A stretch of 64,000 nucleotides of DNA from Liolophura sinensis (Eukaryota > Mollusca > Polyplacophora > Chitonida > Chitonidae), in contig NC_088306.1 in NCBI RefSeq assembly GCF_032854445.1, forward strand, positions 7,315,924 to 7,379,923. Reading direction: 5' to 3'. Below, piece after piece: positions 52,590 to 62,999 of the stretch. The translations under genes were made by a program, and so were the position numbers. The notes beneath the pieces were generated by a model. The model was not told the DNA's origin and ran no database searches. It saw nothing but the letters and a program-made list of their open reading frames with translations. Position 1 is the first letter of the stretch. The number at the start of each line of letters is the position of its first letter.

Positions 52590-53290
52590 CTGAATCAGTC
52601 TGTTTGTAAACACGATTTTGCTCACGCATCTTCTCCCTTACTACAGCGCTCATTTAAATGCATCTTAGCATACATCTTACCTATTATCTAAACCGATGTT
52701 TGCAAACGTTTAATTGCAATCGGATAATTATGTTTATAACTACGCCCATTTAGGATGTATTATAGCTTTTCAGTGTATTCAGATTTTATTCATGGAACTC
52801 TTACCTAATTACTGAGGCTATTTCCATGAAGTTGAGCATACATTTTTCGTATAATCTAAACGTGTGCATGCTTAAAATTAATGACAATCGGGTTTTTATT
52901 TTCATAATTACTTCCCGTTCAGGTACTTAGTGCAGTAGTGGATTTTCATGAGCACTGTATTCTCTTCTGATTACTAGATTCCTCCATTCACACTCGATGT
53001 ACCAGTAGTGGAGTCAATGCATACCACGAATGGCCCGTGAAACAATCTAAGTTAAGTCAAGCTAAGCAACATGATGCCCTGCCTTAGTTTTCTTCCTTTT
53101 ATTTTTGCAAAGGTTGGGGAATGGGAGGGGATATTCTGAAAACCGGATTTTAGTTCACCATGTAACCGTCCATATCAATGGTTAAATATATATAATAGCA
53201 AATTAAACAGCCACTAACATAAACGCCGACCTGAATGTTTCGAATGAGCAAAGCAAAAATGTCGTTTGAGGAACAGTGCTGTATAAGTAT
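52590..53290. other. No gene recognised
   Basis: AT-rich; nothing beyond short chance frames. Confidence 0.4.
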
Positions 53291-53296
53291 TCAACA

Positions 53297-53382
53297 ACTG
53301 CCGGAGAGGAAGCAAACATGTGCTGGACTTGAACTCACAGCGACCGCATTGATAAGAGGCTCCTGGGTCACTGCGCCGCCCG
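53297..53382 (-). mobile_element. SINE-1 head fragment
   Basis: GCCGGAGAGGAAGC, CATGTGCTGGACTTGAACTC (box B complement), CAGCGACCGCATTG and GGCTCCTGGGTCACTGCG: the 5' third of SINE-1 without body or tail. Confidence 0.8.
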
Positions 53383-53436
53383 TGTTCAATTGTTACAGTT
53401 TGTCTATACTATCATATATACATAGAAAGTGGTGTG

Positions 53437-53940
53437 CTAATTTCCGACGGTTCTCTTTTCTTTCTCCTTTACCCTGCTTCTCTGTCTGGGCCATCTTGCG
53501 ACCACACGTGCTGCTGGCATATTTATTTTACGCGTCAGTTGAAGTAATTGCATTTCATGCCCTAGGGACCTGTTAGAAAAACTGCTGAACACATTTATCA
53601 TTTTGCTCACATGCATCCCCGTGCAAGAAATGTGAGAAATGCGATAACTTGCGAAGGCCGTGTGACAGTTCAGATTTGCCCTATCCTTGTATAGCTCTCC
53701 CCATGTCTGCCTGTTGTGGCCGCCCTGGATCTTGGCGATGAACTTTAGTAACTTCGCACGGTCAATTGCAAGCTTGGGAATATGATTTATTGGCTCACAG
53801 AAATTGTGAGTCCAGTTCACTCTTATTCTTTTATGGCGGACTGTCTGAAAACTGTGCTCATATAGGGTTGGTAGAATTTGCTGGAAAAAGGACTGACACT
53901 GATCGAATAACTGCTTTCTGAGGTCAACGGCCTTCTGCAA
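53437..53940 (-). pseudogene. Possible transposase-like fragment (low confidence)
   Basis: 167-codon open frame on the minus strand, the longest unassigned frame in the window. NWTHNFCEPINHIPKLAID followed by LLKFIAKI resembles a 'W.NN.CES.NHILK...DW....L..LI' stretch I associate with MULE-like transposase-type proteins of molluscs. That is a recollection, not a match. The rest, including a Ser/Arg-rich end (RWPRQRSRVKEKEKR), is unremarkable. Confidence 0.3.
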
Positions 53941-54214
53941 AAAGAAGGCTTCGGTCGTCGAATCTGTTATCTGCTAAACCACCGCCCTTTCACTGGTGCC
54001 AGACATTTTGTATAGTATTGTGTGCCCAGTGTATGGGTAGAAGTGTGGGCGCTCTGTCTTACTAGTTAAGTCATTTTTTTTTCCTCGCCCGAACCTTCTT
54101 ATTATAAAAGACATTACCATGGAGACAGGATTTACGTGGCCGAGTGCTTAGCATGTTATCGTAACACAATGACGTACTAGTCTTTCACCAACGGGGAAGC
54201 ATTGAGTTCATGTC

Positions 54215-54350
54215 CTGGGCTGAGTTTCATGAAGATGTCGTACAAGTACGATAATCGCACATGTAGTACATTGGTACAGTAATAACGACGTACAAACTAT
54301 CGAAATTGTACGATAAAAAAATGTCGCACACCGCTTTGTGGAACTGGATC
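54215..54350. repeat. Palindromic MITE-like element
   Basis: TTTCATGAAGATGTCGTACAAG at the left and CGACATTTTTTTATCGTACAA (reverse) at the right pair loosely, with GTACGATAATCG and CGAAATTGTACGAT inside. Weaker than the copies at 25220 and 29827 and of a different family. Confidence 0.45.
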
Positions 54351-54490
54351 CAGATCATGCCGGCTTACTCTCTCTTCATACATGGATAGAACTTGCAACA
54401 GCCTGTGGATGGCCATGGGTCTCTTCCCACAATAATTCTTGCCGCCGTCGTCGTAAAGAAAAATATTCAGAAGCACCGCGTTAGATAATA
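54335..54490 (+). mobile_element. SINE-1, diverged
   Basis: ACTGGATCCAGATCATGCCGG, CAACAGCCTGTGGATGGCC, TTGCCGCCGTCGTCGTAAAG, AAAATATTCAGAAGCACCGCG follow the SINE-1 order. Confidence 0.6.
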
Positions 54491-54514
54491 ATGAAATAAT
54501 TCAAATTAGCATGG

Positions 54515-54610
54515 AGAGTAAAATTAGAGCAACGACGACAGCGTGATATTTGTTAAATCGTCATCTGTGACAGGTGAAACTCAGCCCCTTGTGAGTTTAC
54601 CTTAGTTAGT
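54515..54610 (+). repeat. Family A repeat fragment
   Basis: AGTAAAATTAGAGCAACGACG, GTGACAGGTGAAACTCAG, TTGTGAGTTTACCTTAG. Confidence 0.6.
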
Positions 54611-54794
54611 GATCAGTACATCATAAATCCATGCAGCAAAACTCCTTTAGTATTCTGACTCGACTTATTGGATAAAAAGGACGACAGAATGGAGGAGCTT
54701 TAAGCACTGAAGCCTGTTAAAAACGCCGATGATAAAAACGAAGGCTCTTCATCCTCAACGTCGAAACTGTCAACCGGTGATGTTCTAAAATATA

Positions 54795-55010
54795 ATTAAA
54801 AGACGCACAACATAGAGAGCAAGACCAGAGCAACGACGACAGTGTGATAGATTACAGATGGTCACACGTAAGCGGTGAAATGCGCCTCTTGCTAATTTAC
54901 CTCAGTCAGGGTTTTATCTAACTGTTCATGTAAATGCATAAATAGCGGCAATTTATACTCCCCAGAGCACCATGGCTTCAGCAGAATTAGGAAAAAACTA
55001 TGCAATCTCT
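54795..55010 (+). repeat. Family A repeat
   Basis: CGCACAACATAGAGAGCAAGACC, CGACGACAGTGTGATAG, TGGTCACACGTAAGCGGTG, AACTGTTCATGTAAATGC, CACCATGGCTTCAGCAG. A clear single-orientation copy. Confidence 0.7.
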
Positions 55011-55024
55011 TATACCAAGGATGA

Positions 55025-55192
55025 GCCTCAACGTTAGTGTTGGACAGAATCCACCGTTTTAAGACACGATTTCCTGGCAGAACCGTAAATGATGGACATA
55101 TAGACCAATTTTTCACGCACCAAAGATCCACACAGATCGGTCAGCGCCCCCATCAGTGCAAGACAGGGCCTTAATTACATCGAGAGCCTTTG
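55025..55192 (-). mobile_element. LINE-1w internal fragment
   Basis: Corresponds to about 42165-42330 of the LINE: CGATTTCCTGGCAGAACCGTAAATGATGG, CAGATCGGTCAGCGCCCC, CTTAATTACATCGAGAGCC. It carries ORF2 RT-thumb coding sequence only, abutting an A repeat. Confidence 0.75.
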
Positions 55193-55544
55193 CTGGATTT
55201 AAAATACAGGCTTTTCAGAGGGTATATTTTATCCCTATCTGTACCAAAAACGGTTTCCCGCGGCGCCGACTTCACGATAGTTTCAAGTTTTTGCAGTGAA
55301 AATTATCCTTACTTCGATGACCAAATACCGAAAGGTGGGCGTGTACATATCTTGCCTGGTCTCATGTGTTAGATCCTCTGTGTTTTATGAGAATTTCAAT
55401 CAAGGTCACTAAGTGCTGCTGCAAACATCGGTGTGTCAGGTTATTACTGAAAGAACTGGTGGGTGAAGGTTTTTCGATCAAACGTTTTCAGTTTTACAAT
55501 GAGTCTAATTCGTTTGTATTTTAATGTGGACTCAAAACTGCTCC

Positions 55545-55715
55545 ATTCGGCTTGACCTGGAGCTGGGGGCTGTGTATTCATTGTGTTGAATAAGATCGCA
55601 ACGTTGGATATATGAACAGTTGCGATCTATATCTTTTCATTATTGGCAACTTAAAAACTAGCGTGGTACACGAGTTGGTTACAAACTTCATTCATTAGCC
55701 TAGACTATTCTATGC
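55545..55715 (-). repeat. Family B repeat
   Basis: GGGGGCTGTGTATTCATTGTG, CAACGTTGGATATATGAACAG, TGCGATCTATATC, TAGCGTGGTACACGAG. It also shows the site occupied by Tc1 at 22434, here without it. Confidence 0.6.
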
Positions 55716-55724
55716 ATCTTTCGA

Positions 55725-55960
55725 CGACAGTGTGATAACGACGACAGAGTGATAGCTAGTAAATTGTTACATGCAACCGGTGAAACAAGACCCCTTGTCA
55801 GTTTACCTCAGTCAGGATTTTTTTTCTAACTGTTCATGGAAATGCATAAATTTACACGCCATGGCACCCTGGAATAACACCATTGCTAAAGTAGAATTAT
55901 GTAAAAGAAAAGATTGCGGTTATGTTAATTGAAATTTATTAAACATCACAGATCTTGAGT
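55725..55960 (+). repeat. Family A repeat
   Basis: CGACAGAGTGATAGCTAG, ATGCAACCGGTGAAAC, CCCTTGTCAGTTTACCTCAG, CATTGCTAAAGTAGAATTATG, AATTTATTAAACATCACAG. Confidence 0.7.
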
Positions 55961-56179
55961 TATTCAAAATGCCCACATTTAACATACAATCACATTAAAA
56001 CAATGCATAGGGGACCAGGCCTCGGGGATGCTTAGTTCACCAGGAGATTCCTGGTTTAATGTAGCAATACAAGACAATTAAAACCGTCGCTGCTGTGGTT
56101 TAAGTGTTCACGGTGTAGTGTTCTACAAGTCATGAAGTTGGAATGGAATAAATTGGCCTTTCAGTTAAACACAACAGTT

Positions 56180-56480
56180 AAAGGATGAAAGATTATGGCC
56201 TGACGCCACATCGGCAATATTTCAGCCATATCGTCGCGAGAATATATTCGACTCATGAGGCAATGAATGGTTGTCCATCATCACGATCATCCGCTGGCGG
56301 ACAGTCCAACGTATTAGGCCAACGGTCACCATAAATAATAAATGACAACATCGCCAGGTGTGCTGCTGCCAAATCAATCGAATGTAGTGCACTGTATAGA
56401 ACCTTTGCCTGACATGAGCAAAGTGGGCATCTGAACATACGATGGGTGTAAGAAAATCCGTATTAAATCCTGGAAGCAAA
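56180..56480 (-). mobile_element. LINE-1w 3' fragment, rearranged
   Basis: Tail (GAAAGATTATGGCCTGACGCC, ATATTTCAGCCATATCG), then a foreign block, then ORF2 C-terminal DNA (AATGACAACATCGCCAGG, AGAACCTTTGCCTGACATG). About 100 bp of the expected 3' UTR is replaced. The 85- and 61-codon frames here are LINE debris. Confidence 0.7.
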
Positions 56481-57259
56481 ACAGGCCCCGTTAAAACGAT
56501 TTTGTCCTCATCCAGAGGCAGCTAGGCTTCAGTCTTTTAGTATTGATAGATTCGAATGGCTTGCCGTGCAGAGAGTAAAAGATACCTCGGATATTTTAAG
56601 TTTCCAAATTGTGGCAATCTACTCTTCAATAATACAATTAAATGGTGACCCATTTATCGATTCTTGCGTTTGTCTAGAGACACTATTTACTTTACTTGTT
56701 TATCCTCTACCTTTAAGTATAACCCTCAAAGGTGCCATATACTTTGGAAACCATTCCCTAAATAGTCCCTGAACACACATGACCTCCAGTCAGAGGGATG
56801 CAATTTCGAATGGTTTACCTGAAATAGGCTCAGTGGAATTGAGATGGCTGGAAGCTAAGCTGTAAAATGGTTTGTGATGGTACTGCAAAGATCATTTGAG
56901 ACCAGCTAATAATGCTCGCTCTCTCTTCGATGATTCGGCTTAACTAAGGTTTACGATTTCCGAAATCTGTCTCATCAGAGACAACACGTCTCGGTCATAA
57001 AATGGAGCCGACACATTGCTTACGTAACAGTGACTTTGTGAGTCAGAATTTCCAAAGATAATTTCGACTTCAGACTGGAAAACTCTACACTTAGAGGTTT
57101 CCACCATAGTTTATTTTAAGAAAAAAACAGAACGTAGTTATTTGGTTTTTGCAGATATCGTGCATAATCATTTCACCTTCAACGCAGGCAGATTTTGAAC
57201 TACCTTTTGTCATGAGAAATCTGTAATGCAGTCATAACTGAAAGATAAAAAAAGACAAC

Positions 57260-57500
57260 AGAATAGGGAATAAAACCAGAGTAGAGACAACAGTGTGATA
57301 GTTGGAAAATGGCCACACTTAACTGGTGACATGTAGCCAGTTGTCTGTTTAATTCAGTTATGTTTTAATTATGACGCTTCTTAAATGGTAGCAAAGTACA
57401 CGCCCCCTACTACATGTGTCATTGCTCCAGCAGAATTAGGTCAAACAAAAACAGTGATGTTAATTCAAATACCCGTATATTAGACGTCACTGCTATAGAA
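57260..57500 (+). repeat. Family A repeat
   Basis: GGGAATAAAACCAGAGTAG, CAGTGTGATAGTTGG, CAAAGTACACGCCCCC, CCAGCAGAATTAGGTC, TTAGACGTCACTG. Present only in unit 1 of the duplication. Confidence 0.65.
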
Positions 57501-57526
57501 TTACCTGGTCCTCCGTGGCTCACCGG

Positions 57527-57796
57527 GTCCTCCGTGGCTCAGTTGGTTAGCGCGCTAACACAGCGTAATGACCCTGGAGCCTCTCACCAATGCGGGCGCG
57601 GTGAGTTCAAGTTCACCTTATGCTGGCTCCCCCTCCGGCCCGTGCGTGGGAACGTCTGCAGCAGCCTGCGGATGGTCGTGTGTTCCTCCTGGGCTTTGCT
57701 CGGTTTCCTCCCACCATAATGCTGGCCGCCGTCGTATAAGTGAAATATTCTTGAGTACAGCGTAAAACATCAGTCGAATAAATAAATAAATAAAAT
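57527..57796 (+). mobile_element. SINE-1, full length
   Basis: Head with box A (GTGGCTCAGTTGGTTAGCG) and box B (GAGTTCAAGTTC); body and tail complete with (AAAT)n. Its first 19 bases (TCCTCCGTGGCTCA) are doubled just upstream. The 101- and 65-codon frames across it are SINE sequence. Confidence 0.92.
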
Positions 57797-57972
57797 CCGG
57801 TAGAGACCCACGACCATCCATAGGTTTCTGAGAGACCTTCTCAATTACGACCGCAGAGAAAGCCAGCACGAGCTGAACTCACAGCGACCGCATTTGTGAA
57901 GGACTCCTGGGTCATTATGCTGTGCTAGCGCGCTAGCGCGCCTCCCTGGCCTCAACCAGGGAGGCCCCCTAC
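57797..57972 (-). mobile_element. SINE-1, tailless, inverted against its neighbour
   Basis: Directly follows the previous SINE in opposite orientation: GACCCACGACCATCC, GCCAGCACGAGCTGAACTC, GCATTTGTGAAGGACTCCTG, then GCGCGCTAGCGCGC-like head and GGAGGCC. The 3' tail is missing, so the two copies make an inverted pair. Confidence 0.88.
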
Positions 57973-58302
57973 ACAAATTAATAGAATTACCCAAAATCAC
58001 ATTTAGCGTTGGCTGGATTTAGGTAAAAAGGACGCGGTCATGCGTTTTTAGTGAAGAAGACAATATTTAAATCAGGAAATTACTGTATCGTTGATATACA
58101 AAACTGGTTAGAATTTGATTAATCCCGAGTTATATGTAAACAGGAAGCAGCCTTTCTGAAATCGTAATTTTCTCCGCAAGCTAGACGTTATGCCGTTCAG
58201 TATAGATTAGACAGTATTTTTTTTTTCAGAACAGAAAATTTCTGTTGAACTTTTCAACTTGGTGCGTCTCCAGTGTCAAAGTTGTGCCGGCCTAATAGGA
58301 AC

Positions 58303-58500
58303 GCTACTTCCGTGGCCAGATGGTTAGAACGTCGGTAGACCCGGGGGCAAATCTGGTACACCCGGGATCAAACCGAGGTCGTATCAAACCAAAGACTTAA
58401 AAATAAATGGTACTTGTTGCTGTTTCGCTTGACGCTCAGCATTGAGAGGTTAGTGCAAAGATACAGGACTGATTGTGCCCGTGTCAGTATAATGTGACTT
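58303..58500 (+). mobile_element. SINE-2, head and body, 3'-truncated
   Basis: tRNA-like head with box A (GTGGCCAGATGGTTAGAACG) and box B (GGGATCAAACC), then AAATGGTACTTGTTGCTG, GACGCTCAGCATTGAGAGG and CCGTGTCAGTATAATGTGAC as in 18528-18860. It stops before the shared tail. Confidence 0.75.
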
Positions 58501-58539
58501 GCTGGGGTTAAGTACGATGTAAAATGAATACATGGCTAC

Positions 58540-59620
58540 ATGTTGGAACGCAATTATCGATTCTTGGATGTGTCTATAAATGGCATTAATTTTACTCCTG
58601 TTTTTCATAACTGAGAATTAAAACACTCGTAAGCTGTCATACATTTTGATACAACCCGCTGAGCACTCATGATCTCCAGCAAGTTACAGGATGCTGATTG
58701 CCAACACCGAGCTCAAAGGAAAAGCGTCAATGGTAAACAAGGCTGTTAAATTTTACGTCGAGAAAATTCAGTAGTCAGTAGAGATCTGATAATGATGATT
58801 AGGCCTAACCCATTTTTACGATTTCTTGCATAAGTCTCTTAGGAGAGAGCAAGTCTCACACAAACAAATGGACCAACTCTTTATTTATTTACTTATTTAT
58901 TTGATTGGTGCTTTACGCCGTATTCAAGAATATTTCACTTATACGACGGCGGCCAGCATTATGGTGGGTGGAAACCGGGCACAGCCCGGGGGAAACTCAC
59001 GACCATCCGCAGGTTGCTGGCAGACCTTCACACTTACGGCCGGAGAGGAAGCCAGCATGAGCTGAACTTGAACTCAGAGCGACCGCATTGGTGAGAGACT
59101 CCTGGGTCATTACGCTGCACTAGCGCGCTAACAAACTGAGCCCAACTTTTTGGTTACGTAACAATCATAACAGACGAGAATGTGCAAAGCTAATCTTGAC
59201 TTGAGACAGAAAACATTTGTACACATGTCCATTACATGTTAAATGGTAATTGAACACGATACAAATGTTTGGTCCTTACATGTGCTGAACAGTAATTAAA
59301 CATCAGTTATTGGTCTGTCCTTGGACATCAACAATTTGTATTGCACAGACTTAACTAAAACCATCTTTAATTCTCACACAACAAAATTTTCTACTAAACT
59401 GAAGTTAGTATGACGTAAAAGCAGAAAAGAACCTCTGTTTTCAGTTAAAAAGACAATGTTAAAAAAACAGCGTGAAATATTTGTTCAAGGCCGTAATCAA
59501 TTACTGTCTAGTTCGTATTCAAAACCGTGATCCGTGCTATATGCAAGGAGAGATCAAAAAACACATGGTTCAAAAAAGGCCATTTGCAGCTGTAATTTTT
59601 CTTGCAAGCGAGACTCCAGG
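58540..59620 (+). repeat. Divergent tandem duplication, unit 2
   Basis: See unit 1 (56600-58210). TTATCGATTCTTGGATGTG, CTCATGATCTCCAGC, TTTTTACGATTTCTTGC, TTACGTAACAATC and TAATTTTTCTTGCAAGCGAGAC match in order. A SINE at 58880-59140 interrupts only this unit. The 75-codon frame at 59472-59699 has no recognisable domain. Confidence 0.5.
58880..59140 (-). mobile_element. SINE-1, near full length
   Basis: (TTTA)n tail, CTTTACGCCGTATTC, stem GGGCACAGCCCGG, GAGCTGAACTTGAACTC, ending in the head at CACTAGCGCGCTAAC. Box A reaches AAACTGAGCC at the end. Confidence 0.9.
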
Positions 59621-59699
59621 GTGGATCTTTTTCTTGAACATTAAAAATTCATGTGTACTTGTCTCAGTCACACGTGGAAGGAATTATAGATTATTTTGA

Positions 59700-60840
59700 C
59701 TCTTCCCTGAACATTACATAATTATCATAGCAGATATCGGCATTTCTTCTTATAACGAAACAGAAGAGGGCGAAGTGTCCATCGACTTGGCGTGTTTTAG
59801 CTCTCCTGTACGAGACACATGTAAAGCTAATGTTGTATCCCAAGATTAATGTTAGTATATTATCTTACGTATAAGATTACGTATTACGTACTACAAGCAT
59901 TGAGCTCAGGTTTGACATAAATGTGCAGCACAAAAACACGAGGGGGACAAAATTCACTGCTTAGTCTCTCGCGTATTGGAATTAATTTTAAGGTAAATCT
60001 ACAAGTGGTATCTGAAAAAGATTTTCCATACATGTAAACCACTGTATACAAACACGACGGTATGTTCCACAGCTGATACTGAAGGTTTAATTAGTTGTCG
60101 TAAATTACAAAATTTGCGCCTTCGAATGTAGAACATGTAAACGTAAATATTCAACCCAAGTTTTTCTTGAATCTAATGCACGTTGACACCAAGGCGACTG
60201 TCCATTGCTGGTGCCTTGCTAATTCCCGTAAATTACAAACCCCATGACCTTCACGCCTCTTTTTATGTATTATAATCCGTGTTAAGGTAAATATTTAAGT
60301 ATGGTGCTTTATGTGTTGAGCTGGAGTTTTGCATTCGCGTGTTTCCTACAGAATAGCTTTTTGGTAGCCTTCGCAACAAATTTAATTAAACAACAAATTT
60401 AAACTTTATAGTCTGAGATGAAAAAATTTTTACGCCGTACGATGTTTTAAATCGCTTAATTATTCGTGATTTATGAAAATATGAACTCGCATAGGCATGG
60501 GAACTAAAAATTCTATTTACTTTAGTACTTGTGCCCTTGGATCTAAGGAGCGTTGCTCCTCGATCCATCAGGTTAGCATACCTGTAGAAAATAGTTATGG
60601 TCCTTCTCGGCCACCATGTACAAATTCATTCCACACTTACCGTAAATCACGGATTAGACTAATTCTTTTTTTTTTTTAGAATTTGAGACACATAGAAGGT
60701 GGCATTTCGCTTTTGTAAATAAGACATTACTACAAACTGCAGCTAGTACAAGACATTGTTACGGTATTGAAAACAGCAACAGAAAACAGACTCAGTGACT
60801 CAATATTACAATGTAAACAATGGCTTTATATATAAAATGA
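59700..60840. other. No gene recognised
   Basis: Short complementary frames at 60386-60679 are chance. Poly-T near 60667. Confidence 0.4.
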
Positions 60841-60843
60841 GAC

Positions 60844-61734
60844 GTACAGTTTACAAACAGTTCAACAACAACAACATAAAAAAACATACACATCAGTATT
60901 ACCGGTCTTTAAAAGTTTCCAGTTCACCTTTGCATCCCAAGGAACGTGTTCCAGGAGATCCAACGTAAAGACCATGGGATAAACACACAATTCACACAAG
61001 TCACAAATTGTCCTAGTCAGGTACTTCGCTAGGATAGCGAACGCAGTACACAGGTTACACAGAACTGGAACAGTCAAGCCTTTGAATGACGTCACACCCG
61101 CAGAGCACAACACAGGGTAAATCCAGGCATGGAGGTATAATCCACTTTAGAACAGTCACAGCTCCCGCAGAAGCTCATAAACGAGCCGTTCAGAGACGTA
61201 GAGTAATGTCACCTTGTGGCAGAACGAACGTCCTTTGCAAAACTGAAAACTTCAGTTTAGAGTCCTTGACGACTTTGTCGGTCAGGTGAGGTCAGCGTGT
61301 TCAACGAATTACACAGTCAACACTGTATAATCATAATAAAGATCCGAACACCAATAAACATGACTTCCGCAGAAATTCACATAAACCAGACATCAGTACT
61401 ACTGTGGTACATAAACGGTGCCGGCATAAAAATCTGTCCTCCCAAATGAAACTGGCATCACCAGCTCATATCAATATAATGGACTCGATACGAGCGCATC
61501 GCACGCTCTCCTGGCTCCCAGTGGATGCAGCAAAAATACCCCATCTCTGCACAGAAAACACGGCTTATATACGCTCCAGGTGGATTCAACTATTTTTAGA
61601 CACAGAATTAACAGCCAATGAACATCCAGTTAAATAAACAGAGCATTGAACAAGGCGCTTTCCATCAGGTCCGCGCTGTACATATATAACAGGGCCTGTT
61701 ATGCTTTCACAAAGGTCCGCAGACTAACAGTACA
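60844..61734 (-). mobile_element. Probable solo LTR, family L2
   Basis: A GTACA repeat at 60844-60848 and 61730-61734 brackets 881 bp. On the minus strand it starts TGTTAGTCTGCGGACC and has a promoter-like GCGTATATAAGCCGTG (about 61560) followed by a GC-richer stretch, as LTRs do. The 3' end reads GTAAAC rather than the usual CA, which weakens the case. The 83-codon minus frame (60862-61113), hydrophobic and Cys-rich, would lie at the LTR end. No second copy in the window to confirm. Confidence 0.45.
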
Positions 61735-61739
61735 TGAAG

Positions 61740-62280
61740 ACGTTAAATAGTCATACATAACAACATCAAAATGGCCGTTATTCCAAAAGTCATGCTTTAA
61801 GAGACATACTGTCTAAATGAAGCCACTCATTCTTTTTGGCCAGTAAATTACATCCCTTTTCTTAAGACAGCGCAATTTCATTAGGATAAATCGTCCCAGT
61901 ATGGACTATACTTAGTGTAGTTGTGTCAATGTTTTATCTGTCAGTAATAGACATTAAGCACACCATAACATTGAGACGCAAATAGAACCAAACAATTCCC
62001 GGTAAACCCGTCTCGACAGCTTTAACTAATCTTTCGGCTCAATGCTGTTTACATGCACCCAACAATTTATCTCCAAACCTTCAATGTTAACCAATGTTTA
62101 TTCTTTTGTCTAGACAGCAGACATGTATCTAGTTACCCTGCAACAACTTTACGTTAAACCCCCACAGTCACTGCTTTTTTCATTGACAATGTTGACGTTA
62201 CGGGAACTTTCGGTCATATTGTCTGATTGACCTTTCATGTATAACGGTATAACGGTAATACTGCAGCAATGGGTATTAAC
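61740..62280. other. No gene recognised
   Basis: An A-like outer fragment near 61945-61985 (GACATTAAGCACACCATAAC), seen also at 28330-28350. Otherwise unmatched. Confidence 0.4.
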
Positions 62281-62283
62281 ATA

Positions 62284-62395
62284 ATTATTTATTTATTTAT
62301 TTATTTCATTGATGGTTATGCCTTACTTAAGAATATTTCACTTCACCGACGGCGGCCAGCATTGTAGTGAGAGGAAACCCACGGCCATCCATGAA
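62284..62395 (-). mobile_element. SINE-1, tail fragment, diverged
   Basis: (ATTT)n, GGTTATGCCTTACTTAAG, AATATTTCACTTCACCGACGGCGGCCAGC, GAAACCCACGGCCATCC. Confidence 0.75.
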
Positions 62396-62724
62396 CATAC
62401 TGTTATAAGTGCATGTACGATTCAGTTTTGGATGGCATGGGGTATGTTTTTCTATTCCAAAGAGAACACAAAGGAACTGTCTGTTTGTTTGGGTTCGGAG
62501 ATAGGTGGCTTTAAACATAAAGACATGGGCCGCTAGTCGGACAGGAAGCCATATAATGTGTTAACAGTGTATTTTGTCTTTTTGCAGTGCGAACCCTTTT
62601 ATACAGTGTGCTCAACAGGCTCACATTATTCCATTATCATGTAAAGAAATCGGAAAAAATATGAAATAAAAGTCAGCGTTATTCAGGAGATTCCAAATCC
62701 CTGTATCATTATGTGAACTGGGTT

Positions 62725-62993
62725 GAAAGATATTTTGGTTTGATTGATTTATTTGATTGGTGTTTTACGCCGTATTCAAGAATATTTCACTTATACGACG
62801 GCGGCCAGCATTATGGTGGGTGGAAACCGGGCACAGCCCGGGGAAAACCCACGACCATCCGCAGGTTGCTGTAGGACCTTCCCACATACGGCCGGAGAGG
62901 AAGCCAGCATGAGCTGGACTTGAACTCACAGCGACCGCATTGGTGAGAGGCTCCTGTGTCATTACGCTGCACTAGCGCGGAAAGATATTTTGG
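62725..62993 (-). mobile_element. SINE-1 with 14-bp target duplication
   Basis: SINE body 62739-62979; GAAAGATATTTTGG at 62725-62738 and 62980-62993. The start of the tRNA-like head is missing (it stops at CACTAGCGCG); otherwise very close to the 34742 and 58880 copies, so a recent insertion. Confidence 0.95.
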
Positions 62994-62999
62994 AGATTT

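Larger units (their letters stand above)
56600..58210 (+). repeat. Divergent tandem duplication, unit 1
   Basis: Blocks recur in order in unit 2 (58540-59620): TTATCGATTCTTG, ATGACCTCCAG, TTTACGATTTC, CTTACGTAACA, GACTTCAGAC..AAAACT, AAGACAATATTT and TAATTTTCTCCGCAAGC. Unit 1 was later invaded by an A repeat (57260-57500) and a SINE pair (57527-57970). Confidence 0.5.

Noticed and set aside
57414-57869. 101-, 65- and 83-codon frames around the SINE pair
   Set aside because: Translations of SINE-1 on either strand.
60862-61113. Cys/Leu-rich 83-codon minus frame as a secreted or membrane peptide
   Set aside because: Probably inside an LTR; no signal peptide cleavage pattern or homologue recognised. 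Left unannotated as a gene.
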